From positions 142,301 through 206,300 of the forward strand of contig NZ_JAHCBF010000007.1 of NCBI RefSeq assembly GCF_018398395.1: a stretch of DNA of 64,000 nt, read 5' to 3'. The notes under the pieces were generated by a model. The model was not told the origin of the DNA, ran no database searches, and saw nothing but the letters and a program-made list of their open reading frames with translations. Position 1 is the first letter of the stretch. Each line of letters opens with the position of its first letter. Shown in pieces: positions 55,497-64,000 of this stretch. Made by a program: the position numbers and the translations under genes. The DNA is from Croceicoccus gelatinilyticus (lineage in GTDB: Bacteria; Pseudomonadota; Alphaproteobacteria; Sphingomonadales; Sphingomonadaceae).

Positions 55497-56707
55497 TCGA
55501 CGCAGCTGCTCTCGATATCTTTCTGGGTAAGACGCGCGTTGGAACCATTGCGCGCCTCGATGGAGATGCGAGCATCTTCACATTCGACGAAGTCTACCTT
55601 GCCGACCAGGATCGGCCAACGCTGTCGCTGGCCTACAAGGACGCGAACGGCGAAATCATTGCCGAGACACGCAGCTATCGAACGAAGATTGAGCCGTTCT
55701 TCTCCAACCTCCTTCCTGAAGGCACGCTTCGCGACTACCTGGCCCGCCGCGCGGGCGTGAAAGCCATGCGCGAGTACCACCTTCTCGCACAGCTCGGGCA
55801 CGATCTTCCCGGCGCAGTGCGCGCCGTCGCCGTCGATGCCGAGGAAACGGAGGCCGACGAGCTAGATGAAGAAGCGGCGGGGAAGCAGGCAGAGCGCGCG
55901 CTGCGCTTCTCGCTTGCCGGCGTGCAACTCAAATTCTCGGCAATCAAAGCCCAGGGCAAGAATGGCGGGCTGACGATCCCGGTCACGGGCAGCGGCGGCG
56001 ACTGGATCGTCAAGCTCCCGTCTGCCAGACATCCGGACGTGCCCGAGGCAGAATTCGCAGCGATGAAACTGGCGGCAAAGATCGGGATCGACGTTCCTGA
56101 AATCGACCTTGTTCCGCTCGATCAGATTGATGGCATACCCGAAGGTATCACCCGTTACGGAGAGTCCGCTTTTGCCATCCGGCGCTTCGACCGGGGAGAA
56201 GAGGGACCCGTACACACCGAAGACTTCGCCCAGGTGTTCGGTGTCTTTGCAGACGATAAATACGAGAATGCGAGCTACCGCCAGATCCTCAGCGTGCTGG
56301 CGATCGAGACCGACGAGCAAAGCGTGGTCGAATTCGTCCGCCGGCTCACCTACTCGGTGCTGATCGGTAATGGCGACATGCACCTCAAGAACTGGTCGTT
56401 GATTTATCCGGACCGGCGCAACGCGCTGCTGGCACCTGCCTATGACTTGCTTTCGACGCTCGCCTATATCCCAGGCGACGATGCTGCGCTCAAATTTGAT
56501 GGCTCGCGCGAGTGGGCGTCCTACACCTATGATGTACTCGAGGCGATCGCCGACAAGGCAAGGCTGCCTGCAAGGCTGATCACCGCGACAGCGAAGGATG
56601 TCGTTGCACGGTTCGATGACGCCTGGAGCAGCGAAAGCGGACACCTGCCCTTCCCCGACGATGTGCGAAGCGCGATTGAGAGGCATCGCAAGACTCTTGC
56701 GATCTGA
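55493..56707 (+). CDS. hipA: HipA-family serine/threonine kinase toxin
   Basis: 404 residues with the N-terminal HipA domain (RSYRTKIEPFFSNLLPEG) and the kinase part: VQLKFSAI, IVKLPSARHPDVPEAEFAAM, the catalytic NGDMHLKNWSLI and the metal site PAYDLLST. Family members phosphorylate tRNA synthetases and induce growth arrest. Overlap with hipB is usual. The module probably stabilises the element in its host. Confidence 0.93.
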   Translation: MIDAAALDIFLGKTRVGTIARLDGDASIFTFDEVYLADQDRPTLSLAYKDANGEIIAETRSYRTKIEPFFSNLLPEGTLRDYLARRAGVKAMREYHLLAQLGHDLPGAVRAVAVDAEETEADELDEEAAGKQAERALRFSLAGVQLKFSAIKAQGKNGGLTIPVTGSGGDWIVKLPSARHPDVPEAEFAAMKLAAKIGIDVPEIDLVPLDQIDGIPEGITRYGESAFAIRRFDRGEEGPVHTEDFAQVFGVFADDKYENASYRQILSVLAIETDEQSVVEFVRRLTYSVLIGNGDMHLKNWSLIYPDRRNALLAPAYDLLSTLAYIPGDDAALKFDGSREWASYTYDVLEAIADKARLPARLITATAKDVVARFDDAWSSESGHLPFPDDVRSAIERHRKTLAI

Positions 56708-56801
56708 GAGTAGTTCCGAAATCCGGCCGTTCGCGCGCGGGCACGACCCTAAAGTACTGCCGGACCCAACGCGTCTGAAATTTGCTGCGCAAGGCGGCCT
56801 T

Positions 56802-59714
56802 TCAAATCCCGAAATCCAGTGTCTTGCTCTTGCTTCGGACGATTTCCTTTTCGGCCTTGTTGGCCTCTTCCGGTTTCAGCTGATCAAGTTCGCCGTTTTT
56901 CTTTTCTGTCGGGGCCACCTGTGCGGTGACCTCGAGGGCCGAGGCCTTCTCTCCTTTGTTGCGTGCCACGGCTGCTCCGAGCCTGTCCGAACTATCGACG
57001 ACCAGTGTCAGGTGATCGCGCAGCCTCGTGATCGTCACCAGGAACGTCTTCTGGTTCGACAGGTTGCGCTCGCGGCTGTCCATGACGGCTATGCCGCGAT
57101 CGGATGTCAGACCCTGCGCCATGTGGGCGTTGAGCGCATAGGCAAGATCGATCCGCTTCAGCATCGGATCGTCCTTTTTGAGCTCGACCTGGTCTCCCCT
57201 TGAAGTTTCGAAAGTGACCTTCCCGCCGACAACGGCAACCACCCTGGCCTGGTCGGCATTGAACAGGCCGCGGCGATGATCGTTGCGGGTCCATCGGATC
57301 CGGTCGCCTTCATGGATCTCGAGCTTCCTCGGCTCATGCAAAGTCAGATTCTGGTCGCCCTTCCCTGCCCTGATCCGTGCCGGGTCGAACCGGAACCGCT
57401 TGCCGCGCTTGTCCGCAACTTCGACCTGCCTGCCCTTCCGGTCCTGTCCCAGGACACGATACTCGCCCGCTGACAGTCCCAGGGCCTGTTGCTTTCTCGA
57501 GACCTCGAGCACCCGGCCAGGCTGGTAGGCTGACAGATGTCGCAGTTCTTCGCGGGTCGTGTTGACGCGATCCAGCACTCCAAGCTCGGCCTTGCCCGGT
57601 CCGATCTCGCCATTGGCGAGAAGTCCCTGCTGGACGGCAGCATTGACCGCAGAGCGGATGGCGCGGCCCGAAGCGTAGATCGAGGTGCGCGAGCGGGTGT
57701 CCTTGTCGAGCGCCAACCAGGTGTTAGCCGCGACCAGCGCGCCATCGCCCCTGGCCTCGAGTGTGTGCGGCTGCAGGTGACGCAGCGCCGTGCGCACATC
57801 GCCCGCCTGCGCTGCCGCCTGCGCCTCGCGAACGACAGGGTCGCGCGCGCGCAGGTTGGTCGCCATTTCAGCGCGCGCCATGCCTGTCCGCTGCAGGAGC
57901 GCGAAGGGTTTGCCCGCATCGACTGCGCCGAGCTGCTTGCGGTCCCCCATCAGGACCAGGCGGTGAACGTCAGCCAGATTGGCGAGACGGACGAGCTTTT
58001 CCTTGTCCTCGTTTGAGACCATCGATGCTTCGTCGAGCACCAGCACATGGTCTTTCAGTGCCGCCTTTGCCTCCGCGCGAAGCGCCGCGTTGCCGGGATC
58101 GTCGAGCAGCTTTTTCCAGCCACCAAGAAAGCGGGCCAGCGTCTGCGAGCCGATACCGGTGTCGCGTTCGAGCATCTGGACGAGAGTGTTTTGGATTGCG
58201 AGGCCAATGACCGAGTGGCCCTCGTCGCGCAGCACCTCAGCGACTGGCTTCAGAACACTGCTCTTGCCGGCACCGGCAATTCCCTGGACCGCGATCGTTC
58301 GATCCTCGGACGTCAGGATCAGCTTCGCCGCCCCGAGCTGACCCTCGTTGAGACGGAACCCCTGCCCTGTCATTGCAGCGGCCTGGACACGATCAGTCGC
58401 GCTTTCCGGCTCAACTGCAGATGAGCTCGCACCCTTGCCGGCGGCAACCTCGGACACGATCCGCTGCTCGGTCAGCACCTCGTCACGCGAGGCGAGCCAG
58501 TCCTTGTGCTCTCCCATCCCTGCTATGAGATCGCCAGAGCGCACCAAGGCGCGGGTCCGTTTCTCGATATCAGCAATCGTCGCTGGCAACCCGAAATCGA
58601 GCGCAGCCTTGTAGAGCGCGGTGCGCTCGAAGGCAGCCTCGCGCTGCGAAAGATGACGCACCGCCGAAGCGACGGCCTGTGCCGCTGCGATCGTTTCACG
58701 GTCCTGTCTGAGGACCGACTTGGGCACAAGCGGATCAGCCGGATCGCCCCTGACATGCGCGACGAAGCGTCCCAGCCATGCGCGCCCGCGCTCGACAAGC
58801 GAGCCGAACCTGCCAGTTTCGATCGACTGTTTCAGTGAGCGGGTCTGCGCCCGCTCGACCAAGGGCGCGAGGTCCAGCCCGATCGATTTCGCGGTGTCGC
58901 TCCATTGCATGCCGAGGGCCTCGCGGTCCTCGATCCCGTCCTTGCTCGCGCGCGTATCGAGCGCGGCAATGCGGCCCGCTTCAAGACCAGAACCGCGCCG
59001 TGCATCGAGCACTTCCTGGCGGCGGCTCGAGAACGCCATGACCTGTTCGCGGGTGATACCGCGCGCTTCGAAATTGCCGTGCTTGAGGGTCGGTCCCGGC
59101 TCATAGCCAAGCTTCTCGACCGCGACGCGAAAGCGCGCCATTGCGATAGAATTGAGCGTGGTGTTGAGCTGCCAGAGCCGATCATTCTTGAGCGTTCGCC
59201 ACTTGCCGTCCTTGCCTTGCGTGACATTGGCGATGACCGCATGGAAATGGAGGTTCGGCTCCTGGTTACGGTTGGTGTCGTGCTGGAACAGGCCGATCGC
59301 GAGGTTCCCGGTGGCCTGTGTGACGGTTTTGCCTTTCTCGACCATCCGGGTCTCGGCCGCATTCTTCTCAGCCCAGTGCAGCGCTTCGAGGACGGCTTCG
59401 CGGTAGGCGGCAATGATCCGCTCATCCTTCCCGACGAGCGCCAGCAGCGACCAGCTCTTGGGAACGGAGAAAGTGAGGTCTGTACCCGGGCGGTGTGCCT
59501 GCCCGGGATTGCCGACGCTGCTGCCGTCGGGCAGCTCGCCTCTCAGCAACGCGTCGAACGTTTGGGCCTCGACCTTGCCATTGAGACCAAGGCGCTTTGC
59601 ACCCTCGCCCACCCACTGCCCCGAACGGTCGGCATCGGCGCTCGCGTAGTAATTGTCCGAGGCGAAGTAGCTCGCCGCGGCCGAAGGCGAGCGGACATTG
59701 GCGACGGAAAGCAT
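56802..59714 (-). CDS. traI: MobF-family conjugative relaxase-helicase (TraI/TrwC type)
   Basis: 970 residues, close to TrwC of R388. The relaxase domain has candidate tyrosines 16, 22 and 23 and the metal-binding His triad (His145, His156 and His158 in QEPNLHFHAVI). The helicase domain has Walker A QGIAGAGKSSVL, DEAS in VLVLDEASMV, and the late motif LNAHMAQGLTSDRG. It nicks oriT and unwinds the transferred strand. It lies 48 bases after traD on the same strand. Confidence 0.95.
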   Translation of the reverse strand: MLSVANVRSPSAAASYFASDNYYASADADRSGQWVGEGAKRLGLNGKVEAQTFDALLRGELPDGSSVGNPGQAHRPGTDLTFSVPKSWSLLALVGKDERIIAAYREAVLEALHWAEKNAAETRMVEKGKTVTQATGNLAIGLFQHDTNRNQEPNLHFHAVIANVTQGKDGKWRTLKNDRLWQLNTTLNSIAMARFRVAVEKLGYEPGPTLKHGNFEARGITREQVMAFSSRRQEVLDARRGSGLEAGRIAALDTRASKDGIEDREALGMQWSDTAKSIGLDLAPLVERAQTRSLKQSIETGRFGSLVERGRAWLGRFVAHVRGDPADPLVPKSVLRQDRETIAAAQAVASAVRHLSQREAAFERTALYKAALDFGLPATIADIEKRTRALVRSGDLIAGMGEHKDWLASRDEVLTEQRIVSEVAAGKGASSSAVEPESATDRVQAAAMTGQGFRLNEGQLGAAKLILTSEDRTIAVQGIAGAGKSSVLKPVAEVLRDEGHSVIGLAIQNTLVQMLERDTGIGSQTLARFLGGWKKLLDDPGNAALRAEAKAALKDHVLVLDEASMVSNEDKEKLVRLANLADVHRLVLMGDRKQLGAVDAGKPFALLQRTGMARAEMATNLRARDPVVREAQAAAQAGDVRTALRHLQPHTLEARGDGALVAANTWLALDKDTRSRTSIYASGRAIRSAVNAAVQQGLLANGEIGPGKAELGVLDRVNTTREELRHLSAYQPGRVLEVSRKQQALGLSAGEYRVLGQDRKGRQVEVADKRGKRFRFDPARIRAGKGDQNLTLHEPRKLEIHEGDRIRWTRNDHRRGLFNADQARVVAVVGGKVTFETSRGDQVELKKDDPMLKRIDLAYALNAHMAQGLTSDRGIAVMDSRERNLSNQKTFLVTITRLRDHLTLVVDSSDRLGAAVARNKGEKASALEVTAQVAPTEKKNGELDQLKPEEANKAEKEIVRSKSKTLDFGI

Positions 59715-59762
59715 GTGCTGGGATCACTTTCTCTTGGCCCTCGTCCCCTCCCCTGTTGGGCG

Positions 59763-62102
59763 TCACATGTCCGGATCAAAGTCCCCGTAATCGTGACCAT
59801 GGTCCTGCCCCTGATCGGCATCGCGACTCTGCTTCGCTGCACCGCCAAGCAGCGACTTCTGCTGCTCTTCCTGGAGCCTCTGGTGAGCCTTGCCGCGCGC
59901 ATCCTGCGCCCGCTGATGCGATGCGGGATCGGGAATGTCAGACCTCGCTGAAGGTGCATCCCGTTGCTCCTTGCCGCGTTGCTCCTCGGCTTTCGAAGAC
60001 AGAGGAAGGTCGGATTGAGCCGGCCGCTGAGGGTCTGATGTCCCCCTTTCCTCTTGCGCATTCGGATCGCGACGCTTCCTTGTCTGGTCCGGTCGAGCCT
60101 GATCGCCCTTGTTGCTGCGACGGGTCCGGCGCAGTTCCTTTTTGTCTTCCTGGTCGGCTTTCTTTTCAGCGCTGTCGGAGCGATCGTGCGCGACCCTCAA
60201 CCGTCGAGGATCACCATCATTGTCGCCTGTTTCAGAGGCTGCTCCGGCACCGCCACCTGCTCCTTCTTTGTCATCACCGTGGCGGGCCTGTGGTGGTAGC
60301 TTAGGCATATCCCGGGGAATGAAGCCTTCGGCCACCCGAGGCCAGTTGCGCGGTTCGAGGACCACGGGTGCCGCCGGAAATCCTTCGGGAAACTTGATGA
60401 AACCATGTAGGTTCTTGAGCTTCATCAGCTCGTCGGGAAGCAGCAGTGGGACGACCTGGCGCCGGGGCGTCAGGCTGACCGCATCGCGCGCATTGTTGTA
60501 GCCGTAGCTGTATCCTTCCTCCATCTCGCGAACCTCGCGGTGGCCGATAATATCGGAACACCAGGTGGCGGTCTCGCGGTCTGCTGTGCCGAGGATCAGC
60601 TTGGTTCGGGCAAGCGAGGACAGGGTCATGGCCATGTTCTCGCCGTAGACATCCTTGAGCTTGGCAAAGGCATGGATCCCGGTGACGATCGCGCCCCCGA
60701 AATTGCGCGCGGTCTGGAGGCCCTTCTCGAGCGAAGGCAGGCGATGCAGCGCGCCAAGTTCGTCGATCAGGAACCAGAGCCTGATGTCCCGCGAGCGCTG
60801 GCCCGCCATCAGCGTAATGATCGCGGTGTCGAGCCACAGGGTGAGCAGCTGCGAGAGCACGCTCATGTCGATGTAGCGCGCGGACAGAAACAGGATAGAG
60901 CGCGGTTCACCTGCCCCGTTGACCCACTCGCGGACCGAAAAGGGCGTCCCGTCTTCGGGCAGCATCTGGAGCGCCTTGGCGTTGACATTGAACACTGCAC
61001 GCACCGATTCCGCCATGCGCGCCGCGCTCGGCGTGCTGATGGGACCGGCCATGGTATCTTCGACGAGACGGTGCAGATCGGAGAGATCGGCGTTCATGAG
61101 TTCGTGGGCGAGCGCGGCGTTGGTGCCCCGCCCTGCTTCGGCGAGCTTGAGACAGGTCTCGACGAACAGCGTGCGCGCGGCGAGCACCCAGAACTGTTCG
61201 GCGCCGCCCCCATCGTGCGGGACGAGGGACTCCGCTGCGGCATGGAATTCGGCACGCGTGGAGCAATCGTTGAACACGCTCCAGGCGGGGCAACGCGCGT
61301 CGAGCGGGTTGAGAATGATGTCGCGTTTGGGATCGTAGAAGGTTTCGACAAAGGCCCCAGTAAGATCGAAAATGACCGCACGTTCGCCCCGTTCACGGAT
61401 CTCCCTGGTAAGCTCGGTTAGGACGACGGTCTTGCCTGTCCCGGTTGTGCCAACAAGCATCGCGTGACTCTGCTCAAGCCGCCAGGGCCAGCTGACCCCG
61501 GCCAGATGCGCGGGAGAATAGAAGCCCGCATCCCGCAGCGAAGCCGACCCGGCCAGACGCCAGCGCCAGCCCAACGCATCGCCATACTCGCGGGCACGGG
61601 CATCGCGGTTGTGTGCAGCGATCTCGCGGCTAAGGTCGCGCAAGGTAGCAAGCTCCGCCCCGCGTACATGCTTCTTTTGTTTGGACTTCTCGCCGAAGCG
61701 TTCGGCAACCCACCAGAAGAGCGCGAAGAGCGGCGCAAGAATGAACCCTGCAAGCCACAAGGCGCTGATGACCGCGCTCTGGAAAAGCGCGACCGCTTCG
61801 CGCATCGGCGGGTAATCGGTCACCACGGAAATGGGAAATGCGACGAGGCTCCCATCGGCCAGCTTGAGGTTCACAAGCTTGTCTGGATCGAACTCCATGA
61901 AGGCATAGCCAGAGGCATAGGCATGCATCCACAGGAGGTAGACATGGTACTCGTCTAGCGCCCCGCTTACGTCCCAATAGACGAGGCCGAGAACGACCAG
62001 GAGGGTCACGATCAGGGGCCCCTTGAGGCCTGCGGCAAACATGAAGCCGAAATGCCCGAGGAGCTGGCTGCCACGGGTGAAGTTGACGAGATTATGCTTC
62101 AT
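59763..62102 (-). CDS. traD: TraD-type coupling protein
   Basis: 779 residues. Two N-terminal membrane segments are followed by Walker A GTTGTGKT (218-225), the coupling-protein domain with LWFLIDELGALHRL, and a 200-residue charged, low-complexity tail that probably contacts the relaxosome. It recruits the relaxase-DNA complex to the transfer channel. Start: ATG codons at 62105 and 62102 follow GGGAGG; 62102 has the better spacing. The upstream small gene overlaps by 11 bases. Confidence 0.93.
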   Translation of the reverse strand: MKHNLVNFTRGSQLLGHFGFMFAAGLKGPLIVTLLVVLGLVYWDVSGALDEYHVYLLWMHAYASGYAFMEFDPDKLVNLKLADGSLVAFPISVVTDYPPMREAVALFQSAVISALWLAGFILAPLFALFWWVAERFGEKSKQKKHVRGAELATLRDLSREIAAHNRDARAREYGDALGWRWRLAGSASLRDAGFYSPAHLAGVSWPWRLEQSHAMLVGTTGTGKTVVLTELTREIRERGERAVIFDLTGAFVETFYDPKRDIILNPLDARCPAWSVFNDCSTRAEFHAAAESLVPHDGGGAEQFWVLAARTLFVETCLKLAEAGRGTNAALAHELMNADLSDLHRLVEDTMAGPISTPSAARMAESVRAVFNVNAKALQMLPEDGTPFSVREWVNGAGEPRSILFLSARYIDMSVLSQLLTLWLDTAIITLMAGQRSRDIRLWFLIDELGALHRLPSLEKGLQTARNFGGAIVTGIHAFAKLKDVYGENMAMTLSSLARTKLILGTADRETATWCSDIIGHREVREMEEGYSYGYNNARDAVSLTPRRQVVPLLLPDELMKLKNLHGFIKFPEGFPAAPVVLEPRNWPRVAEGFIPRDMPKLPPQARHGDDKEGAGGGAGAASETGDNDGDPRRLRVAHDRSDSAEKKADQEDKKELRRTRRSNKGDQARPDQTRKRRDPNAQEERGTSDPQRPAQSDLPLSSKAEEQRGKEQRDAPSARSDIPDPASHQRAQDARGKAHQRLQEEQQKSLLGGAAKQSRDADQGQDHGHDYGDFDPDM

Positions 62103-62421
62103 CATCGCCTCCCATGGGTCGGGGTGCAACGATACCGAGGCGCTCCAGCCGGCGCTGGTAGGCTGCGACCGTTCTGTCGCGCAGTGTGCTGTCGGGATGA
62201 TGCGTAAGCAGCGCATCCAATGCGACCGTGATGAAGATGTTCTGGCGCACTGGATCGGTCGCCGGGGTCCTCAGATCAGCTTCGGTTGCGCGCTGCCAGG
62301 CATCGAAGATGCAATCGCAAACAACGATACTCGCGCTGACCCTGCGCTCTTCTGCTTGTTTCCTGATCCATTCGGCGATCAGGGGCGTGACATAGGTCAC
62401 GAACCGGTGGTGTCTTTGCAT
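62092..62421 (-). CDS. small protein upstream of traD, possibly relaxosome-associated
   Basis: 109 residues, all polar-helical (FVTYVTPLIAEWIRKQAEER, then DALLTHHPDSTLRDRTVAAY), without membrane or signal segments. The N-terminal part could be a ribbon-helix-helix unit, by analogy with TraY/TrwA-type proteins next to coupling proteins, but I cannot confirm it. It overlaps traD and sits at the edge of the gene-free region proposed as oriT. The 20-base transfer element stands 73 bases upstream. Confidence 0.7.
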   Translation of the reverse strand: MQRHHRFVTYVTPLIAEWIRKQAEERRVSASIVVCDCIFDAWQRATEADLRTPATDPVRQNIFITVALDALLTHHPDSTLRDRTVAAYQRRLERLGIVAPRPMGGDDEA

Positions 62422-62494
62422 TTTTCCAAGTTCCTTGTGTTCAAAGAACCTGGCTCACCCTTCGAAAGGCAAGTGCCACTCTAGGCCGCAGCAT

Positions 62495-62514
62495 GGGGTG
62501 TAGGAAAACGGAAA
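62495..62514 (-). promoter_or_regulatory. 20-base element upstream of the traD/traI operon
   Basis: On the minus strand TTTCCGTTTTCCTACACCCC, identical to 26569-26588 before traA. It ends 73 bases before the start of the operon's first gene, compared with 67 at traA. Confidence 0.7.
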
Positions 62515-62548
62515 ATTCACATCGCTTTTCAGCAGATTAAACGGATCT

Positions 62549-62563
62549 GTGCCGACTCGGCAC
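62549..62563. repeat. dyad GTGCCGA-C-TCGGCAC
   Basis: Perfect seven-base arms around one base. There is no T-run after either side, so it is not a terminator. A relaxosome or regulator site is possible. Confidence 0.6.
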
Positions 62564-62616
62564 GGACGAGAAAGCAAGTGGACCGCATCCGGCACAGAAG
62601 ATGGTATCAGCGCATT

Positions 62617-62632
62617 TTCGTGAATTCGTGAA
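62617..62632. repeat. tandem direct repeat TTCGTGAA x2
   Basis: Two adjacent identical octamers, 62617-62624 and 62625-62632, within the oriT candidate. Such iterated sites often bind accessory relaxosome proteins. Confidence 0.6.
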
Positions 62633-63117
62633 GCAATTCCGCGCCTTCCATTGCAGCACCCGCTGCGTCCGGTGTGCCTGTCAAGTTCCCAATTGCGCGG
62701 ACGTTGCCAGTAGCTGCTGAGACCCGTTCAATGGATTGATTTTACGTTCTTATTTTCGGAGCGAGAGCAAACGGACGTTGCTGGGACAACGCGAGATTTC
62801 AGTCCAAAATTGCTCTGGGCTACAAACTGGCCTTACATCGGCTGAAATCGTGGTCGGCTGAATGCGTTGTGTCGATCTCTCCAACCCTCTCTAAATGAAT
62901 GGCAAAGCACCCCGGACGGGTGTCGGGGCACTGGCTGTCTGCCGCCTGCGTCCCAAGCCCATCAGGTTAAGATCGATGTCGCTTTCGGTTCAGGGGCGGG
63001 GACCAGATAGCATTTGCGAGAAGCGTCGATGTCGGATGCCATGTGCGGTTTCACCCGTCCTTTTTCACCGAGGTCAGGTTCGGCATATTGGTCAACAGTT
63101 GCGGCCCGGCGACTAAG

Positions 63118-63151
63118 AAAAAAGGGCAGGAGTCGTTGCCGACCCCTGCCC
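63118..63151 (-). terminator. rho-independent terminator of the 63163-63384 gene
   Basis: Read leftward, the arms at 63151-63140 and 63135-63124 form a 12-bp stem (one mismatch) around a four-base loop, followed by six T. It stands 12 bases after the stop of the upstream leftward gene. Confidence 0.85.
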
Positions 63152-63162
63152 TCGTCGTGCGG

Positions 63163-63384
63163 TCAGAACTCGTCTGACATCGCCCCGTGGATAGTGTGCA
63201 CCACGCGCGCCGCAAGGTGCGCCGGAAGTGCATTGTAGTCACCCTCGTCCAGCGCGAAGTATCCAAGATCGCGATCCTCCACGATGTGCTGATCGAAAAA
63301 GCTGTGCAGCGCCCGACGCTCTGCCACAGCCAGCGCGGCAAAGTAGCGATCCGAAGTCGAAGTCCGTTGGAATTGCGTAGCCAT
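63163..63384 (-). CDS. small protein of unknown function
   Basis: 73 residues: RTSTSDRYFAALAVAERRAL, HSFFDQHIVEDRDLGYFALD, then HLAARVVHTIHGAMSDEF. It is soluble and helical, with no motif I recognise. AGGAGG stands before the ATG and a strong terminator follows, so expression is well supported. A seven-base dyad CTGCCGT-TG-ACGGCAG (63401-63416) lies just upstream and may be its operator. It could belong to the element's ssb/maintenance block. Confidence 0.7.
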   Translation of the reverse strand: MATQFQRTSTSDRYFAALAVAERRALHSFFDQHIVEDRDLGYFALDEGDYNALPAHLAARVVHTIHGAMSDEF

Positions 63385-63629
63385 AATTTCCTCCTGATGT
63401 CTGCCGTTGACGGCAGGAGCAGGACGGATGGGCGTGCGGCCGGCGGGTCAGGGATCGCCCGGATGGGCGACCGCGAAGCGGTGGTAGGGGTAACGATTTT
63501 GTTGGACCGTAGCGCAGCGAAGGGGAGGCAAAATGGTGGGACCCTGCCGTCCTTGACGCGCCGGTTGCGCGGCCATCAGAATGGGACAACCGTGAGCCAG
63601 GCCCCTCCTCGCCTCCGATATTGAGCAAC
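63385..63629. other. intergenic region with small dyads
   Basis: Contains CTGCCGT-TG-ACGGCAG at 63401-63416 and a TCGCCC-GGAT-GGGCGA hairpin near 63454. Long open frames cross it on both strands, but their composition does not look coding. Confidence 0.4.
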
Positions 63630-63665
63630 AAAAAAGGGGGCGCTGTCTGGCCTGGACAGCGCCCC
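63630..63665 (-). terminator. rho-independent terminator of ssb
   Basis: Arms 63637-63647 and 63655-63665 pair perfectly over 11 bases with a seven-base loop. Read leftward the stem is followed by six T (63635-63630). It ends the ssb transcript 28 bases after the stop codon. Confidence 0.92.
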
Positions 63666-63692
63666 TCTGATGGAGATCGATGATGTTGGATG

Positions 63693-64000
63693 TCAGTCGA
63701 TCTCGGGAGCGTCGGTGTTGTCGTTCGTCCCGTTCCCGCGGGAGAGGAAGTCGACCTTGTCGGCGAGGATCTCGGTGCCGTAGCGCGTGACCCCGTCCTT
63801 GTCCTCCCACTGGGTGTAGTGGATGCGGCCCTGGACGCTGACCAGTTGGCCCTTCGAGCAGTACTGGCCGACGGTCTTGGCGAGGCCATTGAAGCAGGTC
63901 ACCCGGTGGAACTCGCTTTCCTTTGAGAACGGCGGAGCAATATTCGACCACGGTAGCGGCGGGATAGTCCTGCTGCGGGCGGCGTAAAAGTCGTCCACCT
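63693..64000 (-). CDS. ssb: single-stranded DNA-binding protein, C-terminal part
   Basis: The reading frame is open to the window edge; about 100 codons are present. EFHRVTCFNGLAKTVGQYCS, KGQLVSVQGRIHYTQWEDKD and RYGTEILADKVDFLSR are the second half of the SSB OB-fold. The acidic tail ends DAPEID rather than the canonical DDDIPF. The GTG near 63998 is unlikely to be the true start, because the first OB strands are missing; the gene continues to the right. Element-borne ssb genes assist conjugal DNA entry. Confidence 0.85.
   Translation of the reverse strand, partial: VDDFYAARSRTIPPLPWSNIAPPFSKESEFHRVTCFNGLAKTVGQYCSKGQLVSVQGRIHYTQWEDKDGVTRYGTEILADKVDFLSRGNGTNDNTDAPEID

Larger units (their letters stand above)
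62422..63162. other. 740-base gene-free region, oriT candidate
   Basis: Between the traD operon start and a leftward small gene there is no supported gene. It holds the palindrome GTTC-AAA-GAAC (62439-62449), the 20-base element (62495-62514), the dyad GTGCCGA-C-TCGGCAC (62549-62563), a tandem TTCGTGAA pair (62617-62632) and a terminator. Dyads and direct repeats beside relaxase and coupling genes are what oriT regions contain. No nic site could be recognised. Confidence 0.5.

Noticed and set aside
62434..62442. GTTC-N5-GTTC near the traD operon as a third LexA box
   Set aside because: The spacing is five, not seven, so it does not fit the known alphaproteobacterial site.
62908..62937. GC-rich hairpin-like CCCCG...CGGGG in the oriT candidate
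   Set aside because: Only five base pairs are solid and no T-run follows; too weak to call a terminator or nic-site stem.
63239..63889. Long open frames across the ssb upstream and downstream region
   Set aside because: Ser/Arg/Pro-rich translation in the wrong frame over ssb and a strong terminator; shadows of GC-rich DNA.

Overview
The window looks like accessory DNA of a sphingomonad-type alphaproteobacterium (Sphingomonadales/Erythrobacteraceae). This is inferred from the GC-rich codon use, the tightly overlapping ATGA operons and the character of the F-type transfer genes. I see no rRNA, tRNA, CRISPR array or intact insertion sequence. It reads as part of a conjugative plasmid or integrative conjugative element carrying a large heavy-metal cargo. 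No replication origin, integrase or att site is visible, so plasmid and ICE cannot be separated.

Left part (1 to about 25.5 kb): metal island. It opens with the start of a leftward TolC/CzcC-like gene behind a small Cys-rich secreted protein. A CBS-domain protein and a leftward acetolactate-synthase-like/aldehyde dehydrogenase pair follow. Next is a pbr-like unit: lspA, a CadR/PbrR-type MerR regulator, and divergently from it a CDF exporter plus a cytochrome c-FTR1 permease. A long rightward operon comes after: small His/Cys-rich protein, czcC, czcB, czcA, small periplasmic protein, P1B-4 ATPase (SPC/HEGST type), small CDF protein, orphan membrane protein and CzcD-like CDF. A TonB receptor preceded by a 20-bp perfect inverted repeat, a 1-Cys peroxiredoxin, and a second MerR gene divergent from DUF3703 and methyltransferase genes close the island. 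Together they suggest export of Zn/Cd/Co/Pb across both membranes under MerR control.

Middle part (25.5 to 44.3 kb): an HTH/AlpA regulator pair faces away from a complete F-type mating-pair-formation operon in the order traA, L, E, K, B, dsbC-like, V, C, unknown membrane gene, trbI, S26 peptidase, traW, U, trbC, traN, F, H, G. Most junctions overlap by a few bases.

Right part (44.3 to 64 kb): accessory genes lie between traG and the DNA-processing genes. They are a nuclease-domain protein, small proteins, a LexA/CI-like S24 repressor, a hydrolase/thioesterase pair, an emrAB-nodT drug pump with MarR (emrA carries a one-base frameshift), a UbiB-family kinase and a hipBA module. Then come the leftward coupling protein TraD and MobF relaxase TraI, a 740-bp gene-free stretch that is the best oriT candidate, a small gene and the end of ssb.

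The most interesting signal is regulatory. The octamer TTCCTACA lies, always pointing at the gene, in front of four transfer or control units: the HTH/AlpA pair, traA, the S24 repressor and traD/traI. In front of traA and of the traD operon it sits inside an identical 20-base element at nearly the same distance from the start codon. The HTH/AlpA pair and the S24 repressor also share a GTTC-N7-GTTC box, the alphaproteobacterial LexA-type site. I infer an element-wide regulon linking transfer to a cleavable S24 repressor.
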